A stretch of 31,691 nt of DNA, taken from positions 1-31,691 of the forward strand of contig JAICHH010000004.1 in assembly GCA_025922715.1 (NCBI GenBank), given 5' to 3'. Of this stretch, positions 8,769-15,862 are shown piece after piece. Numbering within the stretch: position 1 is the first letter of the stretch; each line of letters begins with the position of its first letter. Origin of the DNA: Nitrososphaeraceae archaeon (GTDB lineage Archaea > Thermoproteota > Nitrososphaeria > Nitrososphaerales > Nitrososphaeraceae). The notes below the pieces were generated by a model. It was not told the origin of the DNA. It made no database searches and was given only the letters and a program-made list of their open reading frames with translations. Position numbers and translations under genes: made by a program.

Positions 8769-10100
8769 TTATTGTTTTATTTCACTAACAATTTCATCTT
8801 TATCTTCATATTTTCTTTGTTGTGGTAACATTATATATACACAAGCTCCACCACACATTGTACATGGAACATTATTGCCTTCGTGCTGGCCTTGTCTATT
8901 ATGAATTCGCTCAGCTTCTTCTGGATTTATAGAAAGTTCTATCTGCTTTTGCCAATTTAAGGTTCTTCTTGCTTTCGTAATTTCCCTATCCCATTTGATG
9001 GCTTTATCTCTAATCTTTACTAAATCACCCGCATGGGCAGCGATTCTATAGGCGATCAATCCTTCTTTTACATCTTCAACATTTGGCAAAGATAGGTGTT
9101 CTGCTGGGGTTAAATAACATAAAAGATCTACTCCTTCTGAAGCCGATACTGCAGCTCCTATTGCACTTGCAATATGATCATATCCTGCTGCAATATCCGT
9201 AACGAGTGGTCCAAGAACATAATAAGGAATTTCTCCAATTAATGATTTTGCCAATCTAACATTTGCCGCAACTTCATTTAATGGTACATGACCAGGCCCT
9301 TCAACCATAACCTGTACATCCTTTTCATGTGCCCTCTTGCATAATCTAGCCACATTTATCATTTCTTGTATTTGGAGCTCATCGTGTGAATCTAATATTG
9401 ATCCGGGTCTTAACGCATCCCCTAAGCTAAAAGTTACATCATATTTTTGAGCTATTTCGCACAAATAATCAAAGTGTTCAAAATATGGATTTTCTTTATC
9501 ATATTTTAACATCCATGCAGCTGTAATTGTCCCACCTTTAGACACAATACCTGCATGTCTTTTCACCTCTAAAACTCTTTTTGCTATTTCTTTTGTTATA
9601 CCTGAATGAATGGTAGTATAATCGACACCATCTTTGGCGTGTTTTTCAAATGCATTCAAAAAATCATCTTCAGTTAGATTCAAAGGATTTTTATATTTTT
9701 CGACACCATAAGCATAGGCTTGATAAATAGGAACAGTACCAAATGTAATTGGTGCAGCTTCTAAAAGCTTTTCTCGGATCAAATCTAAATTCCCACCATC
9801 AGAAAGGTCCATTATAGTATCCCCACCATATTTTACTGCAATTTTAGCCTTTGAGACTTCTTCATCTAAGTTCTGATATAGAGTTGAGGTTCCAATATTA
9901 ACATTAACTTTGGTTTTTAGTCCTTTTCCAATACCAACAACTTTAATTTTTTGTTTTCTTATATTATTTCTAGGAATAATTACAGAACCATTTGCTACTT
10001 TTTGAATTATAAAATTTATATCTATATCTTCATCTTTTGCAACCTGAAGCATTTCCTCTGTAGGAATCCCTCTTCTTGCACTGGACATCTGGGTACCCAT
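8769..10100 (-). CDS. thiC: Phosphomethylpyrimidine synthase ThiC
   Basis: A protein of 443 residues, the short archaeal form. It is the non-canonical radical SAM enzyme that converts aminoimidazole ribotide to hydroxymethylpyrimidine phosphate for thiamine. The opening MGTQMSSARRGIPTEEM and the core GPLVTDIAAGYDHIASAIG are diagnostic. The C-terminal iron-sulphur cysteines are C413, C416 and C420 (CTMCGGAC), spaced C-x2-C-x3-C, one residue shorter than the bacterial C-x2-C-x4-C. I believe short ThiC proteins share this spacing but cannot check. A minus-strand TATA-like box lies about 30 bases upstream. No TPP riboswitch was recognised in the 174 bases before the gene. Confidence 0.95.
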   Translation of the reverse strand: MGTQMSSARRGIPTEEMLQVAKDEDIDINFIIQKVANGSVIIPRNNIRKQKIKVVGIGKGLKTKVNVNIGTSTLYQNLDEEVSKAKIAVKYGGDTIMDLSDGGNLDLIREKLLEAAPITFGTVPIYQAYAYGVEKYKNPLNLTEDDFLNAFEKHAKDGVDYTTIHSGITKEIAKRVLEVKRHAGIVSKGGTITAAWMLKYDKENPYFEHFDYLCEIAQKYDVTFSLGDALRPGSILDSHDELQIQEMINVARLCKRAHEKDVQVMVEGPGHVPLNEVAANVRLAKSLIGEIPYYVLGPLVTDIAAGYDHIASAIGAAVSASEGVDLLCYLTPAEHLSLPNVEDVKEGLIAYRIAAHAGDLVKIRDKAIKWDREITKARRTLNWQKQIELSINPEEAERIHNRQGQHEGNNVPCTMCGGACVYIMLPQQRKYEDKDEIVSEIKQ

Positions 10101-10128
10101 TATTATCTATTAAATATAGAACAAATGA

Positions 10129-10137
10129 ATATAAAAG
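10129..10137 (-). promoter_or_regulatory. TATA-like box of thiC
   Basis: CTTTTATAT on the minus strand is centred about 33 bases before the thiC ATG, leaving at most a few bases of leader. That makes a leader riboswitch unlikely. Confidence 0.4.
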
Positions 10138-10245
10138 ACTGTCTCCATCTTATCAATCAAATTTTCAGATCCAACGATACACTTATAATTTAGGCAATTC
10201 ATTGCAAACTTTATAATATTATAACATTTGTATTCCTAAAATACC

Positions 10246-10255
10246 TTTAATATAA
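10246..10255 (+). promoter_or_regulatory. TATA-like box of the proline dehydrogenase gene
   Basis: TTTAATATAA is centred 25 bases before the ATG at 10275, the expected spacing for a leaderless archaeal transcript. The gap to the divergent thiC gene is only 174 bases. Confidence 0.45.
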
Positions 10256-10274
10256 ATAAATTCTAAAATATATT

Positions 10275-11216
10275 ATGAATTTTTTTATCAATGACGACAC
10301 TTTCCACAATAATTTTCCTCATTCTTATAATAAGGAACCTTTGCTATTGGAAAAACTTCTTTTTAGATTATCTAAGAAATGGATTGCTGGTTATAACATG
10401 GAAGATGTGTTAAATTATGCTTTGAATGCAAATGAAAGAGGTTTAAAGTGTATTATCAATTATCTGGGAGAAGATTTAAAAAATAAAGATATTGTAAACA
10501 AAACTGTAATAGAATACAAAAATCTTGTAAAAAAAATGAAAGAAAGAGGTATTGAAGGATCAATTTCAATAAAACCCACACAAATTGGTCTATCTTTGAA
10601 TATGAATTTCTGTCTAGACCAGTTATTAGAAATAACTTCAATTGCAAAAAAAAATAATATCTTTATTTGGATAGATATGGAATCTTTCAAGAACATTGAA
10701 TCCACTTTGACAATTTATCAAAAGGTAAGGAAAGAAACTAATCAAATAGGTATAGTACTCCAATCATATTTAAAAAGAAGTTATTCTGATTTGATAAAAT
10801 TATTGGCATATAAACCTAGTATACGATTAGTAAAGGGTGCATATCATGAAAAAGAGGAATATACATTCAAAACGAAAGTTGAAATAGATAACAATTATGT
10901 AGAAATGGCGAAACTTTTATTTTCTCAAAAGGATAATCTTAGAGAAAATCAAATTTTTGCAATTGCAACTCATGACGCTAATATAGTTCAAACATCTTTA
11001 GATCTTTTTTATTTATATAACTTTAATAAAGAACATTTACAATTTCAATTTTTAAAGGGAATTCGTGAAAAACTAAAAGTCAATTTATTATCAAAAGGAT
11101 TTACTGTTCATGAATACGTGCCATACGGTGAAAATTGGCTTCCTTATTCTCTTAGAAGACTACGAGAAAGAAAAAGTAATATAATACTATTACTCCGTTC
11201 CTTAATTTCTAATTGA
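10275..11216 (+). CDS. Proline dehydrogenase, stand-alone PRODH domain
   Basis: A 313-residue FAD enzyme that oxidises proline to 1-pyrroline-5-carboxylate and passes electrons to the respiratory chain. Family motifs in order are ISIKPTQIGLS, the FAD/substrate segment RLVKGAYHEKEEY, FAIATHDANIV, FQFLKGIRE and the C-terminal VPYGENWLPYSLRRLRERK, whose arginines bind the proline carboxylate. The length fits monofunctional PRODH as in Bacillus or Thermus, not bifunctional PutA. Its product is the substrate of the P5C dehydrogenase at 2221-3795, so the two catalyse consecutive steps to glutamate. It converges on the small membrane-protein gene that ends at 11231. Confidence 0.92.
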   Translation: MNFFINDDTFHNNFPHSYNKEPLLLEKLLFRLSKKWIAGYNMEDVLNYALNANERGLKCIINYLGEDLKNKDIVNKTVIEYKNLVKKMKERGIEGSISIKPTQIGLSLNMNFCLDQLLEITSIAKKNNIFIWIDMESFKNIESTLTIYQKVRKETNQIGIVLQSYLKRSYSDLIKLLAYKPSIRLVKGAYHEKEEYTFKTKVEIDNNYVEMAKLLFSQKDNLRENQIFAIATHDANIVQTSLDLFYLYNFNKEHLQFQFLKGIREKLKVNLLSKGFTVHEYVPYGENWLPYSLRRLRERKSNIILLLRSLISN

Positions 11217-11230
11217 TGTATCATATCAAA

Positions 11231-11620
11231 TTATCTGAATTTTATAGTCTCAATATTGCCAGCATTTGCAGATACAATAACCCTATCAAAATTCAATTCA
11301 TCAGTGTCGGGAGTTATAAATATCGCACCAAATGCTCCGATATTTCCAAAAGAATGCAGTTTACCGTTTTCACCAAATTGCACCATGACATCTTTGATTT
11401 CTTGGGGACTATTATTGTTCACCTTGATACTTATTGTTTTCACGGAATGCATTGCATCGCTTCTTTCAATAATTTCCACAGTCAAGCCTGCTCTAGGTAT
11501 AAAAACTGATAGAACAACAATAGCAACAATTACAAAACCACCTAACATAATATATTTTATTTTTTTCCTGTTTAATTGTAACGATGACTTTCGGCCAGAA
11601 CCCTTGTCCCATTTTCCCAC
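11231..11620 (-). CDS. Membrane-anchored protein of unknown function
   Basis: I choose the GTG at 11620 (129 residues, starting GKWDKGSGRKSS) because a TATA-like element lies 25 bases upstream. The open frame itself reaches a TTG at 11674. The protein has a basic Lys/Arg-rich N-terminus, one helix (IMLGGFVIVAIVVLSVFI) and an outside domain of about 85 residues. That domain is beta-rich with motifs such as TISIKVNNNSPQEIKDVMV, an arrangement seen in immunoglobulin-like or NEAT/CARDB-like beta folds. The opposite strand also has an open frame here, but this one has the more protein-like composition. No enzyme motif is visible. It is probably exposed outside the cell. Confidence 0.65.
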   Translation of the reverse strand: MGKWDKGSGRKSSLQLNRKKIKYIMLGGFVIVAIVVLSVFIPRAGLTVEIIERSDAMHSVKTISIKVNNNSPQEIKDVMVQFGENGKLHSFGNIGAFGAIFITPDTDELNFDRVIVSANAGNIETIKFR

Positions 11621-11640
11621 ATTATAATATAGACTTACAT

Positions 11641-11650
11641 TATAATAAAG
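11641..11650 (-). promoter_or_regulatory. TATA-like box supporting a GTG start
   Basis: CTTTATTATA on the minus strand, centred 25 bases before the GTG at 11620. It falls inside the longer open frame from 11674, so if it is used, translation must begin at the GTG. Confidence 0.4.
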
Positions 11651-11746
11651 TTCATGATTAATCAAAGTATTCAATTTTCATCTTTTTCTTGTCATTTTTT
11701 TTAAATTAAATAAAATTTAATTAATAACCTTTTGAAATTTATATTG

Positions 11747-12259
11747 ATGCATAGTTCAGATGACTCTAACTCGACCTATATTCATGAAATTATGAGTAAA
11801 AATGTGGTTAAGGTAAATTACGGAACCTCCGCCTTAGAAATCTCAAAAATATTGATAAAAAGGGGGATTAGTTCGGTAGTCATTATAGATAATAATGAGA
11901 AAATTATAGGAATAGTTACAGAGAAAGACCTTATAAAAGAAATATGTGCAAAAAATCACCTCGCAAATACATTAACTGCAGGTAAAGTAATGTCGTCTCC
12001 TTTAATAACAATCAGTAAAAATTCTACCATAAATGATGCAACAAAACTAATGGTAGAAAAAAAAATAAAACATTTGGCGATTCATGAAAATAATGATATC
12101 ATTGGAATAATTACTACATATGATCTAATCAATGTTTTAAGAAATAAAATTAAATCTATGGATTTAGATTCCAATCTATTAGATGCAATATCAATGGCTG
12201 ATATTCCTCTAGAAGAGGGTGGATTTTCTCTTCCATTATCTGAAGATGAATTAAAATAA
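11747..12259 (+). CDS. CBS-pair domain protein
   Basis: From the ATG at 11747 the protein has 170 residues; an upstream TTG at 11732 is less likely. Two CBS motifs make up almost the whole chain. The first (about 10-70) contains IHEIMSKNVVKV and SSVVIIDNNEKIIGIVTEKDL; the second (about 80-135) contains GKVMSSPLITISKNSTI and KHLAIHENNDIIGIITTYDL. CBS pairs bind adenosyl ligands such as AMP, ATP or SAM and act as sensors. With no catalytic partner domain, it is probably a stand-alone regulator. The C-terminal 35 residues are acidic. It stands as a single gene here and the regulated target is unknown. Confidence 0.9.
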   Translation: MHSSDDSNSTYIHEIMSKNVVKVNYGTSALEISKILIKRGISSVVIIDNNEKIIGIVTEKDLIKEICAKNHLANTLTAGKVMSSPLITISKNSTINDATKLMVEKKIKHLAIHENNDIIGIITTYDLINVLRNKIKSMDLDSNLLDAISMADIPLEEGGFSLPLSEDELK

Positions 12260-12378
12260 ATAAAAACAATATGAGATTCAATTTCCTTTATATGTTTCCA
12301 AATTTCTTTTATAATTAATGATAGCATTATACTGTTACTTTAATAATCAATAAATACTTTAAGATATATTTTGAAATA

Positions 12379-12810
12379 ATGGATACAGATCGTCACACAG
12401 ACGAAGAACTAAAAAAATTCTATAATTTAAAAAATATTGCCGTAGTTGGTATGTCTAAAAATGAAGACAAACCATCTCATTTTGTACCTAAATATCTACT
12501 GAAGAATGGTTATAATATAATACCTGTAAATCCGACAACTGAAGAAATTTTGGAAAGAAAATCCTATAAACTTGTTTCGGAGATTAAAGAAGATGTTGAC
12601 ATTGTAGATGTTTTTCGAAAATCAGAGGATATTATCCCAGTAGTAGATGATTTATTAAAGAAAAAGGGAATAAAGTTAATCTGGTTACAAAAAGGTATTT
12701 TTAATCAACATGCAGAAGAAGTGGCAAAAAAAAATGGAATCGATTTCGTATATAATAGATGTATGTTAGAAGAACATCAAAGACTGTTTTCAGACAGAGG
12801 TTCAATTTAA
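12379..12810 (+). CDS. CoA-binding (YccU-like) domain protein
   Basis: A protein of 143 residues made of one Rossmann-like CoA-binding domain. Typical segments are NIAVVGMSKNEDKPSHFVPKYLL (a nucleotide-binding loop beginning near residue 20), NGYNIIPVNPTTEEI, VDIVDVFRKSEDIIPVV, KLIWLQKGIFN and the terminal FVYNRCMLEEHQRLF. These match the small YccU/acyl-CoA-synthetase-like family, thought to bind CoA or a similar nucleotide without catalysis of its own. The Cys in NRCM is the family's conserved position. It is transcribed alone, 119 bases after the CBS gene. The physiological role is unknown. Confidence 0.88.
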   Translation: MDTDRHTDEELKKFYNLKNIAVVGMSKNEDKPSHFVPKYLLKNGYNIIPVNPTTEEILERKSYKLVSEIKEDVDIVDVFRKSEDIIPVVDDLLKKKGIKLIWLQKGIFNQHAEEVAKKNGIDFVYNRCMLEEHQRLFSDRGSI

Positions 12811-13075
12811 ATACTGACTTATAATCCCTAAAATAATACCAGAACAGAGAATTTTAATATAGTAAAACTAATCAGGTTTTAATCTCATACATTCTCTCTT
12901 AATTAAACTAGCTACTTTTCATACCTTATGTTGCTAGATCTTACAATACAAATTAGTTATAATTATCGTAATTTAGATAATGTTATATTACAATATTATA
13001 CGTATAGCAACTAATATTTAAGAATCCAATCAGGATTGTTTTAGGTTATTGAAAAATTATGAGTAATCATTAGTG

Positions 13076-13130
13076 ATAGGTTATAAAAAATTCTATCCAA
13101 TTTTTAATTAGAATTTTATTAATAACCTAT
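13076..13130. repeat. Long imperfect inverted repeat
   Basis: The outer arms ATAGGTTAT (13076-13084) and ATAACCTAT (13122-13130) pair over 9 bp. After a small mismatch and bulge, AAAATTCTA (13087-13095) pairs with TAGAATTTT (13109-13117) over another 9 bp, leaving a 13-base loop. Such a two-part stem is longer than expected by chance even in AT-rich sequence, although AT content makes short stems common. Confidence 0.5.
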
Positions 13131-13144
13131 TTAGTGATTTTCCC

Positions 13145-13172
13145 ATAATGATATAGACCTATCATTATTTTT
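13145..13172. terminator. 9-bp hairpin followed by a short T run
   Basis: ATAATGATA (13145-13153) pairs perfectly with TATCATTAT (13160-13168) around a 6-base loop, and TTTT follows. It resembles an intrinsic terminator, but the nearest upstream gene on the plus strand ends over 330 bases before. It might therefore end an unseen small transcript or be only a structural repeat. Confidence 0.35.
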
Positions 13173-13335
13173 AAAATCTATCTAGTAATAAGAAAGAATT
13201 CTAACTCATTTCAAGATATATCTTTATCTATATATATCAATTTAAAAACTGATAGTTCACATATAGGCATTTAAATATAATATACCAAGGAAAAAGATTA
13301 TTATTCGATTATACTTTTTTATATAGAAATAGTTT

Positions 13336-13524
13336 ATGATATTGCCATTAATCCTCTTAGGTGTAACTATTCTTATTCTTGGAATCATATTCTACTTTCA
13401 AAGTAAATCTATTGTAGGCCCTAAACGCTCTTTTATGTATAGCAATCCAGATTGGACTACTAACGGATTTATTGTAATTCTTCTCGGTGTGTCTTTAATA
13501 GTAAGTGGTTTTTTACTTTATTGA
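13336..13524 (+). CDS. 62-residue two-helix membrane protein
   Basis: Two hydrophobic helices, ILPLILLGVTILILGIIFYF (about 2-21) and FIVILLGVSLIVSGFLLY (about 45-62), flank a polar loop containing KRSFMYSNPDWTTNG. The balanced hairpin shape and the Pro/Trp/Asn-rich loop look like a conserved small protein rather than a chance frame. It starts with ATG after an AT-rich stretch with TATA-like runs. It lies upstream of a secreted protein on the same strand. No function is recognised. Confidence 0.65.
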   Translation: MILPLILLGVTILILGIIFYFQSKSIVGPKRSFMYSNPDWTTNGFIVILLGVSLIVSGFLLY

Positions 13525-13635
13525 TGAAAAATACCTCTATTAATATTAAGGTTTTAAAAAGCGAATATATCTTTAGCAGGTGCTCTATCCATTTTTACAA
13601 TACTTATTAAATAAACATTCTTATTTTCAAGGTTA

Positions 13636-14187
13636 ATGGAACCATGTTCTGTCCCTTATTTATTGAGAAATCATCAAAAATACCTATTTACAATTTTAAT
13701 ATTAGCGACAATTTCTTTAGTAGGATTTACGATAGAAAAAGTATATCCTCAACAAGAAGATTCACAATTGAAAGGGCCTGCAATGAATTCTCAAAAGTCC
13801 GATGAATCGACATCACTTTCTGATGCTCAATTTACACCTAAAATGTATGTAAAAATTACATCTCATAAAAATGCTGACCAAGTTCCTACTGGCGAACTTA
13901 CTATCAATGGAACGTCAAGTGATACTGCTGCGAGAGATTGTATAGTAGAAGTAGATTGGAATAATGAAAAGCCATCTCAAATCGTTAACGCTACAGGACC
14001 AGGAGGGTCGAGTGATTTTTCGACATGGACATTTAATTATACAAAAGCATATCGCGAAATACAACTAGGACCTAATGAACTAACATCAAAATTAACGTGT
14101 ATCAATCCTGGACCTCTAACCAAATGGTTCAGTGTTACATTAACAGGAGAACAGCCACCATTTCCAAGACCGTTACCTGTTCCTTAA
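13636..14187 (+). CDS. Secreted or membrane-anchored protein of unknown function
   Basis: A protein of 183 residues. The hydrophobic segment FTILILATISLVGFTI (about 18-33) acts as signal peptide or anchor. The outside part has a Ser/Gln-rich linker, then a beta-rich domain: MYVKITSHKNADQVPTGELTINGTSSD, DCIVEVDWNNEKPSQIVNATG and FSVTLTGEQPP. Two cysteines (in RDCIVEV and KLTCINPG) could form a disulphide. Several N-x-S/T sites may be glycosylated, which fits the GT39 gene 77 bases downstream. The tail is proline-rich. It resembles repeated thaumarchaeal surface proteins of unknown role. Confidence 0.7.
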   Translation: MEPCSVPYLLRNHQKYLFTILILATISLVGFTIEKVYPQQEDSQLKGPAMNSQKSDESTSLSDAQFTPKMYVKITSHKNADQVPTGELTINGTSSDTAARDCIVEVDWNNEKPSQIVNATGPGGSSDFSTWTFNYTKAYREIQLGPNELTSKLTCINPGPLTKWFSVTLTGEQPPFPRPLPVP

Positions 14188-14264
14188 AATTTATTTTCTC
14201 TTAATATATTCTATAGAAGAATAAAAAATATAAATCAATTTCGTTGGTTTAATCAATATAACTA

Positions 14265-15797
14265 TTGACTTTTAAATATTTCTTAACTAATAGTACTAAT
14301 TATACTATTTCAAAACAAGAAATCTGTATAATTTTCTTTATTATTGTTATTGCATTTACCATAAGATCTTATGGTCTGGGAGAATTTGCTCTCAATAATG
14401 ATGAAGCAATATATGCTGGACAGGCAGCAGCACTTGCAAATTATAGTGAATATCAAGAACAATTTTCTATCTTTAGAGCTCATCCCTTATTATTGCAATT
14501 TATGATTTCTATCTCATTTTATTTTTTTGGGATAAGTGAATTTACTGCAAGGATCGTTCCTGTGTTTTTGAGTTGTGGTATTGTTGTTATATCTTATTTT
14601 ATTGCTAAATTTCTATACAACCAACAAACTGCTATTATATCTTCTATTATTCTTAGTTTACTTCCCTACCATGTATCAATATCCAAACAGGCACTTGTTG
14701 ATGTTTCTATGTCATTTTTCTTTATTCTTGATCTTTTACTAATTATACTCTATTTTCGCCAAAATAAAATCTTACTTCTTTATGGAATAGGAATCACGTC
14801 GGGTCTTAGCTTTCTTTCAAAGGAGGTTGGAATAATTACTTTTGCTATTTCTATTATAACTTTGATTATTATAAATAAGAAAATTAGATTTAAAAATATT
14901 CTCTTTGTTACATTATCTTTCATTTTTGTAACTTCTCCCTATTGGATTTCTTTTATTACTTTAGAAGAAGCACGTGAATCAATATTAGAATATATTGATT
15001 GGCAAAGTTCTCGACCATCAAATCATGATAGCATTTATTATTTTCTTATCATCTCTTCTGACATTTTAGGCTATGTTTTAACTTCGTTACTTGTCATTGC
15101 CTATCTATATATCATAATTAACAAAAGAAATTGGAAGTTTTCGAATGTGATACTTCCATTTATCTGGATTGCTATTCCGCTACTCTTTTATCAAGTGGTT
15201 TCCGTTAAAGGATATCATTTTCTTTTTTCGATTACACCATTTCTTGTTATCTTTAGTATTTCTTTGCTTTCGGAAGATTGGATTAAGAGGATTCCAAGGA
15301 AGGAGATTTTATTAATTGGTATAATTCCACTGACATTACTTTCAAATAACCAAACCATCAATGAATATTTCTTGTTTATTCCGCATAATCCAGTTCTGGG
15401 TTCCGAATCCCTCTTTCATATGAAAGACGCGGCTATGTGGGTTAAAGAAAACACCCCAGAGAATTCGACAATTCTTACTCTGTATACTCACATGTCGAAT
15501 ATAATACAATTTTATTCACAAAGAGATTCAATAGCAATTCAATCAAACAACAATCCATCCTATCAAAAAATAGACCATATAGATATTTCGATCTTGGCTA
15601 ATAAAATAAACTATATTGTTTATGAAAAAATTCAAATTGATAATGGGAAATTTCTACAAAATAAAGCAATAGAACTAGAAGATTACGTCAAAAAATATGA
15701 TGGAGTTCCAGTCTATATTAATTACCAAAATTATACTAGTGGAGAAAATAATAAATTATTGTCGAGTCCGGCAATAATAGTATACGAGTTTAACTAA
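14265..15797 (+). CDS. GT39/PMT-like membrane glycosyltransferase
   Basis: A protein of 510 residues starting at a TTG: an in-frame stop lies two codons upstream and there is no earlier ATG. It has an N-terminal helix, then FALNNDEAIYAGQAAAL, the acidic D45-E46 motif of the first outer loop that serves as catalytic base in the PMT/ArnT fold. Many further helices follow, to about residue 360. The C-terminal soluble part (DAAMWVKENTPENSTILTLY and on) is typical of this superfamily. Such enzymes move a sugar from a lipid phosphate to a protein or lipid outside the membrane. Its neighbours are secreted proteins with N-x-S/T sites, plausible acceptors. Donor and acceptor are unknown. Confidence 0.85.
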   Translation: MTFKYFLTNSTNYTISKQEICIIFFIIVIAFTIRSYGLGEFALNNDEAIYAGQAAALANYSEYQEQFSIFRAHPLLLQFMISISFYFFGISEFTARIVPVFLSCGIVVISYFIAKFLYNQQTAIISSIILSLLPYHVSISKQALVDVSMSFFFILDLLLIILYFRQNKILLLYGIGITSGLSFLSKEVGIITFAISIITLIIINKKIRFKNILFVTLSFIFVTSPYWISFITLEEARESILEYIDWQSSRPSNHDSIYYFLIISSDILGYVLTSLLVIAYLYIIINKRNWKFSNVILPFIWIAIPLLFYQVVSVKGYHFLFSITPFLVIFSISLLSEDWIKRIPRKEILLIGIIPLTLLSNNQTINEYFLFIPHNPVLGSESLFHMKDAAMWVKENTPENSTILTLYTHMSNIIQFYSQRDSIAIQSNNNPSYQKIDHIDISILANKINYIVYEKIQIDNGKFLQNKAIELEDYVKKYDGVPVYINYQNYTSGENNKLLSSPAIIVYEFN

Positions 15798-15862
15798 TGA
15801 TATGATTTTCATCTGGATTAAATAAAAGACAATTAGTTTATGATATCAGCCTTGATGTAAAA

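Larger units (their letters stand above)
12811..13335. other. Hairpin-rich non-coding stretch
   Basis: About 525 AT-rich bases with no credible gene. Three inverted repeats occur within about 150 bases: AATCC-AATCA-GGATT at 13023-13037, a long imperfect stem at 13076-13130, and a 9-bp perfect stem at 13145-13168. The first arm of the long stem (TAGGTTAT) also occurs about 25 bases earlier, as TAGGTTATTGAAAAATT, making a partial direct repeat. It might encode a small RNA or mark a transcript end. Confidence 0.45.

Noticed and set aside
8769..10100. Defective ThiC because of C-x2-C-x3-C spacing
   Set aside because: All three cysteines and the rest of the protein are intact; I think the shorter spacing is a feature of short archaeal-type ThiC rather than a defect.
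9951..10193. 80-codon plus-strand frame across the thiC start
   Set aside because: It is the antisense shadow of thiC's first codons and its upstream region, with no protein-like features.
10101..10274. TPP riboswitch upstream of thiC
   Set aside because: The conserved CTGAGA and ACCTGA-type segments are not visible, and a TATA-like box leaves too short a leader.
11256..11627. 123-codon plus-strand frame opposite the membrane protein gene
   Set aside because: The opposite strand has a clear basic-tail/helix/outer-domain layout and a promoter at leaderless spacing, so this frame is its shadow.
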